This document shows positions 43,080-48,580 of a stretch of DNA of 48,580 bases, one piece after another (position 1 is the first letter of the stretch; the number at the start of each line of letters is the position of its first letter). The DNA comes from Bacteroidota bacterium. Lineage in GTDB: Bacteria > Bacteroidota > Bacteroidia > Chitinophagales > Saprospiraceae. Made by a program: the position numbers and the translations under genes. Below the pieces are notes generated by a model, which was not told where the DNA came from, did no database searches, and saw nothing but the letters and a program-made list of their open reading frames with translations. The DNA lies in assembly GCA_029567325.1 (NCBI GenBank), contig JAKQLF010000381.1, forward strand, positions 1-48,580, read 5' to 3'.

Positions 43080-43432
43080 ATGTTGTATTAGTCTATAAAA
43101 TGGCCTTTTGCCTTTTTCTTACCTTGAAACCTTTTGCAAAATACTATAACACAATCTTGCACAAAACAGTTTCACAGAGTCAAACGTTGTGATTTACCGC
43201 AATGCAAAGAAATTGTTAATTAATGCTCAGCTGTAAATATAATGGTATTCACCCTTACGTGTCAATATGTACTCAGGGTTATTTTGGATAATATTCAAGT
43301 TTTTACGCAATTTTTATGAAAATATTTGCTAAATCAGCTGATTTGCCTATAAATCCTTGACCAAACAGACCAAATATTTTTACTTCCATTCAATTTATTT
43401 TAATATGTGTATGTTACAATGGTTCGAAATTA

Positions 43433-43474
43433 ATGAAAGACGAGAGATGAAAGACGGGAGATGAAGGACGAAAG
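43433..43474 (+). repeat. Tandem 14-base (2 x 7) repeat, three units
   Basis: ATGAAAGACGAGAG (43433-43446), ATGAAAGACGGGAG (43447-43460), ATGAAGGACGAAAG (43461-43474), then a partial ATGAAAC. Each unit splits into two heptamers, RYGAAAG-like. Same family as 8922-8963 (opposite strand). Confidence 0.85.
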
Positions 43475-43575
43475 ATGAAACATACAAAGCTTATTTCTTT
43501 CATACCTATGGTTATATATACACGCCTTTTTTCTGCTTATTGATTCCTTACATTTTTCACAGTATTTACTGAGGG

Positions 43576-43607
43576 TTTGATATCCATGTCATTTTTATCT
43601 AAATTTG
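43576..43607 (+). promoter_or_regulatory. Promoter TTTG-N20-TAAATTTG
   Basis: TTTG at 43576-43579 and TAAATTTG at 43600-43607 with exactly 20 bases between: the best match to the Bacteroidota promoter in the window, 19 bases before ATG 43627. Confidence 0.75.
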
Positions 43608-43626
43608 GCCCTGTAAATGGAGCATT

Positions 43627-44643
43627 ATGATCAGGCAAGCGACGTATTCACACTTTAAAATTCCTGTAAAGGGCTTGCTAAGTCTTGGTATAGTGCTGTG
43701 TTTGTTTTACATCATTCATAAGGAAGTAAGAAGCCTTACAGATATTGAGATTGACCCTATTTTTTTTTCTAAAGCATATGTGATCAGACACATTCATTTT
43801 ATGATTTTATGTACTGTTTTGTTGGTCGCCAATGTGTTTTGCGAGGCAACAAAGTGGCAAATGGCTACCCAATATTTTATTCAACAAAGCAAAGCGAAAT
43901 CCATTAGAGCGGTACTTTTTGGAAACACACTTGGATTTGTCACCCCGTCCAAAGTCGGGGAATATGCGGGCCGCTTATTGCATACGAGCAAGCAGAAGTC
44001 TCTCAAAGGGCTATTGGCAAATCTTTACTGCAGTTTATCTCAAAATATCGTCAACATTTTGATTGGCTTATTGGCATTTGGCCTCAACCCCAGTTTTAAT
44101 TCACTGATTAACAGATATTTAACATCATCTTTTTTTACTTTAGGAATTGTATTCACGTTTGTACTGGTATTGGTGTATTTCAATTTAGAAGTAGTAATCG
44201 AAAAGGCCAGTAAGGTTGAAATATTGAAAAAACGCTTGGATGCACTTGGTTTTGAGCAATTTGACGAAGCCATTGATCGACAAACTTTGACTCAGATGTT
44301 GGCTTGGTCTTTTTTACGGTATGTAGTTTATGCAGCACAATACATCCTGGTTTGTCACTATTTTGATTTTGATACGTCTTTATTGAACATGTTGAGTGGT
44401 GTCAGTTTTATATTCCTGATACAGTCGGCTTTGATTTTGCCTCCTGTTTTGGGATTGTTGGCAAGAGGCGAAATAGCCATTGTGGTTTGGTCGTTGTTTG
44501 CAATAAGTACTGACCAAATATTACTGAGCACATTTTCATTGTGGATAATCAATATTTTGGTACCAGCCGTTATAGGATTAATAGTATTGTTGGTTCCTGT
44601 TGGTGGAGAAAAACCATCCTCAGAAACCAACCAAATAACATAA
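43627..44643 (+). CDS. UPF0104/LPG-synthase-like multipass membrane protein
   Basis: 338 residues with about eight membrane helices. The lysylphosphatidylglycerol synthase transmembrane-domain family is indicated by ALFGNTLGFVTPSKVGEYAGRLL-type sequence (VLFGNTLGFVTPSKVGEYAGR near 97-117) and the late ILVPAVIGLIVLLVP helix. No C-terminal aminoacyl-transfer domain is present, so it is probably a flippase-like or structural relative. First gene of a three-gene operon with the DUF3108-like gene (11 bases later) and DUF4230-like gene. Confidence 0.75.
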   Translation: MIRQATYSHFKIPVKGLLSLGIVLCLFYIIHKEVRSLTDIEIDPIFFSKAYVIRHIHFMILCTVLLVANVFCEATKWQMATQYFIQQSKAKSIRAVLFGNTLGFVTPSKVGEYAGRLLHTSKQKSLKGLLANLYCSLSQNIVNILIGLLAFGLNPSFNSLINRYLTSSFFTLGIVFTFVLVLVYFNLEVVIEKASKVEILKKRLDALGFEQFDEAIDRQTLTQMLAWSFLRYVVYAAQYILVCHYFDFDTSLLNMLSGVSFIFLIQSALILPPVLGLLARGEIAIVVWSLFAISTDQILLSTFSLWIINILVPAVIGLIVLLVPVGGEKPSSETNQIT

Positions 44644-44654
44644 AGATTAAAGAA

Positions 44655-45503
44655 GTGAAAAAATTGAAAATTAAATATGTAACAGCATTTGCTTCAGCCA
44701 TACTTGTTTTATTGGCAGTGGCGCTTTCAATTCAAATGAAAGTGATTGATGTGCCGCGCGAAGATTGTTACCGTACAAACACTAGTTTTAAAGCTGGAGA
44801 GCGATTGGTTTATAAAGTATATTACAATTGGAAATTTGTATGGATTCCTGCGGGAGAGGTGGTGATGGATATCAAAGAAAATGCGGATGATTACGAGGTG
44901 AAAGTTGTTGGCACAACTTATGAGTCGTATGACAATTTTTTTAGAGTAAGAGATTATTTCTATTCCAAAATAGATAAGAAAACTTTACTACCGAGCAATT
45001 TTGTGAGGAAGGTAGAAGAGGGAGATTATAGACTTTACGATAGTGTTGCATTCGACCAAAATACACTTACCGCGAAGTCATTTCATGGCAAAACCAGGGC
45101 AGCGGCGACAATGCAAAATCATAAATTAAATGAGTGTATGCACGACTTGGTATCAATTTTGTATGCGTTAAGGAATACAGAGACCAAATACCTTAAAAAA
45201 GGGGATCATTTGCCTGTCAAAGTAATGTTTGATAAGGAAATTTATCCGGTAAAAGTGGTTTACAACGGAAAGGAAAGTGCCAAAAAAATAAAAGATTTGG
45301 GCAAGTTCAAAACCTTAAGAATCACTCCAAGTATGGTAGCGGGAACTGTTTTTAAAGATGAAACCAAGATGGATATCTGGGTGAGTGATGATGAGAATAA
45401 GATCCCCCTACTCATAGAATCTCCTCTATCCGTCGGAAGTGGTAAAGCTATTTTAAAATCCTACAGTAACCTGAGAAATAGTTTTACATCAAAAATAAAT
45501 TGA
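44655..45503 (+). CDS. DUF3108-like protein
   Basis: 282 residues from GTG 44655 (VKKLKIKYVTAFASAILVLLAVALS, a signal anchor or signal peptide). An in-frame extension to 44541 lies within the upstream gene and is rejected. The segment FKAGERLVYKVYYNWKFVWIPAGEVVM near 45-71 opens the DUF3108 fold, with Y-DNFFRVRD-F-S-ID--TLLP-NF following. Probably periplasmic or outer-membrane-associated; function unknown. Its stop is one base before the GTG of the next gene. Confidence 0.7.
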   Translation: MKKLKIKYVTAFASAILVLLAVALSIQMKVIDVPREDCYRTNTSFKAGERLVYKVYYNWKFVWIPAGEVVMDIKENADDYEVKVVGTTYESYDNFFRVRDYFYSKIDKKTLLPSNFVRKVEEGDYRLYDSVAFDQNTLTAKSFHGKTRAAATMQNHKLNECMHDLVSILYALRNTETKYLKKGDHLPVKVMFDKEIYPVKVVYNGKESAKKIKDLGKFKTLRITPSMVAGTVFKDETKMDIWVSDDENKIPLLIESPLSVGSGKAILKSYSNLRNSFTSKIN

Positions 45504-45504
45504 G

Positions 45505-46122
45505 GTGATCAAAAAAACATATATGATCTTGGCTGTCGTTGGTTTAATGGCGCTAAGTATTATCATTGGTTGGGTTTGGGGTAAGAGGTCGCAGTTTTTT
45601 GAAAATCAACAGCATGTCTCTGCTTCTGTCGTTGTGGAGAAGATGGAAAAGGTGCTCAAATTAGTGACCGTTGAAGCCACTTTGTCTGAGATTTACAATT
45701 ACAAGGATTTTTATTCCTATGATATCAGCCCTTTGCGCAAGAAAGCAATGGTGCGCATTACTGCGAAAGTTGCCGCCGGCTATGATTTTGATAAAATAAA
45801 AATTACAGTTGACAGTACTGCAGGAAAGGTGATCATCGCCAATATGCCCAAAGCAGAGTTGCTTTCTGTAGATCACACTTTGGATTATTACGACATAGAA
45901 CAAGGTTTTTTCAATTCCTTTACGCCAGAAGATTACAATCACATCAACGCCAATGCCAAAGATTACATCAAAAAGATTGCACTCGAAAGCAATATTCTTG
46001 ACAAAGCTACGGAGCAGAAAAAGGAAATGATTGATCTGTGGAAAACGGTTTTGACGGGAATGGGCTATAAATTGGAGATTTTGGAGGCGAGTCCGTTACC
46101 TGAGTTTAGTAATGGGCAGTAG
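45505..46122 (+). CDS. DUF4230 domain protein
   Basis: 205 residues. N-terminal membrane anchor (about 5-25, ILAVVGLMALSIIIGWVWG) then a DUF4230-like soluble domain: KMEKVLKLVTVEATLSEIYNYKD near 46-68, KKAMVRITAKVAAGYDFDKIKITVD near 78-102, and the region YDIEQGFFNSFTPEDYNHINANAKDYI near 127-153. Start GTG 45505, the only start consistent with the gap of one base to the previous stop. Function unknown; probably a periplasm-facing anchored protein. Confidence 0.75.
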   Translation: MIKKTYMILAVVGLMALSIIIGWVWGKRSQFFENQQHVSASVVVEKMEKVLKLVTVEATLSEIYNYKDFYSYDISPLRKKAMVRITAKVAAGYDFDKIKITVDSTAGKVIIANMPKAELLSVDHTLDYYDIEQGFFNSFTPEDYNHINANAKDYIKKIALESNILDKATEQKKEMIDLWKTVLTGMGYKLEILEASPLPEFSNGQ

Positions 46123-46133
46123 GTTTTTGCTGT

Positions 46134-46157
46134 GAGCCACGAGCTTCGAGCTGCGAG
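46134..46157 (+). repeat. Heptanucleotide repeat GAGCYNC
   Basis: GAGCCAC, GAGCTTC, GAGCTGC, then GAG: three heptamers and a partial fourth, 12 bases after the DUF4230 gene. Different consensus but the same period as the blocks at 14570-14803. Confidence 0.6.
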
Positions 46158-46192
46158 GAATTTTTTAGGCTGATCATTTAAAGCACGATATC

Positions 46193-46273
46193 TCAAGAGA
46201 CCTCATAAATCCGTAAATTGCCAGCAGTATCCAAGCCGTACAATTTATTCCCGCCAAATTGGGGAGGTTGATT
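46193..46273 (-). pseudogene. Orphan C-terminal coding fragment
   Basis: On the minus strand, 26 codons read NQPPQFGGNKLYGLDTAGNL then RIYEVS and a TGA stop at 46193-46195. In-frame upstream is a stop and the end of the 46272-46706 gene, whose own stop lies in a different frame, so this tail has no start. The composition (GG-KLYGLD--GNLRIY) looks like a real protein end, possibly a beta-propeller or immunity-type protein. Seen: frame, composition, absence of start. Inferred: remnant left after recombination swapped the upstream gene. Confidence 0.5.
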
Positions 46274-46706
46274 AATTTTGTTTAATCAGATTTCTGTTAA
46301 TTGCTTCACTAAGTTTACCCTTAAATCGCCCTTCTTCATTTCTTTTTATCCAAGCGTCAATGGAGATCCCAACCCATGGATAGTCGCTACCACTATAATC
46401 CACAATGATGGACTTTCCATAACTAATACTTCTCTTTCTATTATCAAGAATAAGGTCACCTCCATTTGAATTTATAAAGGCTTTGAAACAATAAGCAAAA
46501 AATAATTCCCTTAATTCTGTAATTGATAAGTTCAACTTTTGAGAATCTTTGAAGTTATTTAGATAAAACAGTTGAATATTATCAATTTCATTGTCTCTAA
46601 AGGATAAAATCTCAAATCCCAATAGTTTACAGAATGATTTTACATTGCTCTCCAGATTGTCTTTTAAATTCTGATGCTTTATTCTTAATTCGTTAATTTC
46701 ACTCAT
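46272..46706 (-). CDS. Hypothetical protein, AT-rich island
   Basis: 144 residues, cytoplasmic, charged, no signal or membrane helix. A helical N-terminus (SEINELRIKHQNLKDNLESNVKSFCKLLGF) and a beta-rich C-terminal half (GGDLILDNRKRSISYGKSIIVDYSGSDYPWVGISIDAWIKRN). I do not recognise the family. The size, acidic-basic mix and setting next to two other unknown genes with low GC would fit an immunity-type protein, but no toxin is visible. The next gene in the same direction begins 111 bases upstream. Confidence 0.6.
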   Translation of the reverse strand: MSEINELRIKHQNLKDNLESNVKSFCKLLGFEILSFRDNEIDNIQLFYLNNFKDSQKLNLSITELRELFFAYCFKAFINSNGGDLILDNRKRSISYGKSIIVDYSGSDYPWVGISIDAWIKRNEEGRFKGKLSEAINRNLIKQN

Positions 46707-46817
46707 ATAAATCTTTAATGAAGAGTATTGGCTTACTTTGAGTTCTGTCTCAATTGTTATGTAATATTTTCATTTATAATTGAGCTCTTCAAACTTGAAA
46801 AACTTTTTTATTTATGC

Positions 46818-47285
46818 TTAAAATGTTAAATTTTCTACAACAGCATTTTTTACATTATTATATAAAAAGATACCGTTTTTTATTAAACTCCTCATTTCAT
46901 TGTAATTATTAAATCCTGGCTTCTTAATTCTTGTGCTCCAATTCGATAACAACTGTAGAAGGAGTCCAAATGAACCTCCTGAAGATATGTTTTGAGTTTC
47001 ATTTTTTATAGTAATATCAAATTCAACTATATTATATTTAATAGTCATGCCAATCCTAAATTCAAATTCACCAACTCTTTCGAAATCAGAGAAATATTGA
47101 TCATCTTCATAAACTTTAAAGATAACTTTATTTTCCTCCCCTATTTCCAATACCTGTTTAGTTGTATACAGGAATTGGGAACCAATATTCTTATATGTAT
47201 CTGATAAATGCTGATATTGACTTATAAAATCAATATCCAGCAGTATTTTTTCAATTTTTTCTTGTAATAAATCCTCTTTGTTCAT
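46818..47285 (-). CDS. Hypothetical protein, AT-rich island
   Basis: 155 residues, cytoplasmic, no recognised family. N-terminal helix (NKEDLLQEKIEKILLDIDFISQYQHL), central beta strands (VIFKVYEDDQYFSDFERVGEFEFRIGMTIKYNIVEFDITIKN) and a GGSFGLLLQLLSNWSTR helix. The lower GC and Asn/Ile/Lys-rich composition differ from genes before 46122. Between it and the PQQ-like gene lie 24 bases, so the two are probably cotranscribed. Confidence 0.6.
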   Translation of the reverse strand: MNKEDLLQEKIEKILLDIDFISQYQHLSDTYKNIGSQFLYTTKQVLEIGEENKVIFKVYEDDQYFSDFERVGEFEFRIGMTIKYNIVEFDITIKNETQNISSGGSFGLLLQLLSNWSTRIKKPGFNNYNEMRSLIKNGIFLYNNVKNAVVENLTF

Positions 47286-47309
47286 TCGAAAGCCTAATAG
47301 GATTATTAT

Positions 47310-48413
47310 TTATGCAAAATTCAAATGTTTAGGAATTACCTTCCTACCATTCCTGATATGCGCAAAATCTAAATTTTCCACGGGATCAAATATGCACATA
47401 ATATTTGCATCGCTTAGAGGTCCAGTTTTTAAAACAAATTTTCCATTACCTAATAGTACAAAATCGCCAATTTGTCTTTTGATCATACTCTCATCGTACA
47501 AATAAAATTCCCAGTCTACAACACCATCGATTTTTCTTACTTTCCCGAAAAACCCTTTGATATCTCTGTAATAAAAACCTTCATTATCTGCATAATAGAC
47601 TGATTCTATCCAATTGTCTCCTTCTTTTGTTACAGGTTGCTCGCAGATAACATCGCCCGTTATTAGATCATACTCTATCACTCGAGTTCCGCCGCTTAAG
47701 ATACAATTTCTTATTTTATCAATATTATGATAGCCACCTTGAGCTCTCCATTTTTCTTTACCTATTTCTGTGTCAAAAACAACAACAAAAACTTCAGGGT
47801 TGTGCCAATCTATTTCACCTTCGTATCCTGGGTCTGTTCTTAAATTATATTTCTTACAAGTTAAAATTAATAAGTCTTCAAATAACTCAACCTTTGTAAT
47901 GTTCTCAGAAATTAAGTATGTCCATAGCTCACTTCCATCTTTTTTATCTAGTAAGATGATATAATTATCTGTTTTGTCCTTGTTAGAGATTTTAATTATG
48001 CCATATTTGGTAAAAAATATTTTAAAATTTTGATCTCTAATTTTCAGACTAAAATTCTTTTTATTGGAGCTAATATCATAAAACCCAAATTCTCTTGTCT
48101 TAAAATCAATTAAACAGTTTGTATCTTCCCAAAAATATCTTAAGATTAAATCTGAGTTTATACATGTTAAAGTATTATTTTTAAGATTTAATTTATAATA
48201 CAATTCTTCTGAATAAAAGATAATGTATTGTTCCAAAAAGAATAAAGCTAATTTTTGTATTTTTGTTGATGTAATTGGTTTCAAGTCGTGTATTTCGGCC
48301 ATTGTAAGTTTTGTATTATTTATTTCATTCTCAGAGAGAATAAAGTAATCATACTTATATTCAAGTACTCGATTCATTGGAAGCGCTGTATAATTGTATT
48401 TTATGAGACGCAT
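47310..48413 (-). CDS. PQQ-like beta-propeller protein, cytoplasmic, AT-rich island
   Basis: 367 residues, no signal peptide. Repeated blade-like strands with PQQ/quinoprotein-type ends: LLDKKDGSELWTY near 163-175, VFDTEIGKEKWRAQGG near 211-226 and VRKIDGVVDWEFY near 296-308, consistent with a seven-bladed propeller lacking catalytic or cofactor residues I can name. The start ATG 48413 is the only reasonable one. Propeller proteins of this kind, without export signals and in islands of small unknown genes, occur among immunity proteins of polymorphic toxins; that is inference. Upstream sequence to 48580 has no gene. Confidence 0.6.
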   Translation of the reverse strand: MRLIKYNYTALPMNRVLEYKYDYFILSENEINNTKLTMAEIHDLKPITSTKIQKLALFFLEQYIIFYSEELYYKLNLKNNTLTCINSDLILRYFWEDTNCLIDFKTREFGFYDISSNKKNFSLKIRDQNFKIFFTKYGIIKISNKDKTDNYIILLDKKDGSELWTYLISENITKVELFEDLLILTCKKYNLRTDPGYEGEIDWHNPEVFVVVFDTEIGKEKWRAQGGYHNIDKIRNCILSGGTRVIEYDLITGDVICEQPVTKEGDNWIESVYYADNEGFYYRDIKGFFGKVRKIDGVVDWEFYLYDESMIKRQIGDFVLLGNGKFVLKTGPLSDANIMCIFDPVENLDFAHIRNGRKVIPKHLNFA

Positions 48414-48580
48414 AGATTAATCAAATTTGTTTTATTTATAACAATGGTTCGGAAGAAATTTAAGCTGCAATTTTGCCAAAATCCAATATTTCATTGATAG
48501 ATGATTTATTTTTTTGCAAGTTAGGGTCAATTCCGAACTTTAAAAAAATAAAATTGAGTAATAATTGGTTTGATAGCTCT

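Larger units (their letters stand above)
43080..43626. other. Gene-free region upstream of the UPF0104-like operon
   Basis: 547 bases without a gene between divergent transcription units. It holds the tandem repeat at 43433-43474 and the promoter at 43576-43607. The remainder is AT-rich with nothing recognised. Confidence 0.55.

Noticed and set aside
43420-43432. GGTTCGAAAT as part of a tRNA T-arm
   Set aside because: No acceptor or anticodon stems can be built around it; no tRNA found anywhere in the window.
44541-44654. N-terminal extension of the DUF3108-like protein
   Set aside because: Lies entirely within the UPF0104-like gene in another frame; GTG 44655 gives a proper signal sequence.

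Overview
The window looks like chromosomal DNA of a Bacteroidota bacterium, most likely from the Saprospirales side of the phylum. The phylum call is supported by several things. Genes lack Shine-Dalgarno sites and are often preceded by the Bacteroidota -7 promoter element TAnnTTTG (at 43576-43607 with a well-spaced TTTG -33 element). atpD and atpC stand apart from the rest of the ATP synthase genes, and AtpC is short. There are many Bacteroidota-restricted families (DUF6089-, DUF6029-, DUF4175-, DUF2851-like, Omp28, SMUG2-like). A TPP riboswitch precedes a TonB-dependent receptor, and YbeY carries the lineage form of its metal motif. The order-level call is inference.

Layout. 1-169 is the 3' end of a group II intron (tail of a probable intron ORF, then domains V and VI), followed by a repeat-rich gene-free stretch to 738. 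739-3527 is a two-gene peptide-type ABC unit (lipoprotein plus one permease). 3593-6715 holds a GNAT/FemAB-like acyltransferase, a NeuD/PglD-like hexapeptide acyltransferase and a ModF-like double ATPase. 6862-12356 holds yidD, hemB, an outer-membrane-type protein, pruA, a polysaccharide deacetylase and a DUF6089-like protein. 12696-14567 is atpDC with its own promoter and terminator. 14570-15290 is repeat-rich and carries an orphan DUF433 gene. 15284-22399 holds a thioredoxin-fold protein, a Gfo/Idh/MocA oxidoreductase, a 1083-residue TolB-like surface protein and yicC-gmk-apaG. 22796-24576 holds two secreted proteins and a dodecin.

24722-28496 is a probable thiamine-uptake locus: a PnuC/PnuT-type permease, a NadR-type kinase, then a TPP riboswitch and a TonB-dependent receptor. 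28506-34656 holds a histidine phosphatase, a TlpA-like protein, a three-gene operon (DUF6029-like, Omp28-like, SMUG2-like glycosylase) and a DUF2851 protein. 34805-38539 is the minus-strand cell-shape operon mreC-mreD-mrdA with folA. 38827-43079 is a DUF4175-RsbW-like kinase-ybeY operon. 43627-46122 is a three-gene envelope operon. From 46193 to the end the DNA is visibly more AT-rich and carries three unrecognised or weakly recognised minus-strand genes plus an orphan C-terminal coding fragment, resembling an accessory island.

The least expected signal is a set of intergenic tandem repeats with a 7-base period (often 14 = 2 x 7) at five separate places (8922-8963, 14570-14639, 14755-14803, 43433-43474, 46134-46157). 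Also notable are a three-copy hairpin array with a compensatory base-pair change (15134-15288), an inverted repeat whose right arm recurs 3.6 kb away (7099-7152, 10773-10802), and the group II intron apparently sitting inside a dispersed repeat. I see no CRISPR array, rRNA, tRNA or complete defence system. No search was run; all family names rest on reading the protein sequences.
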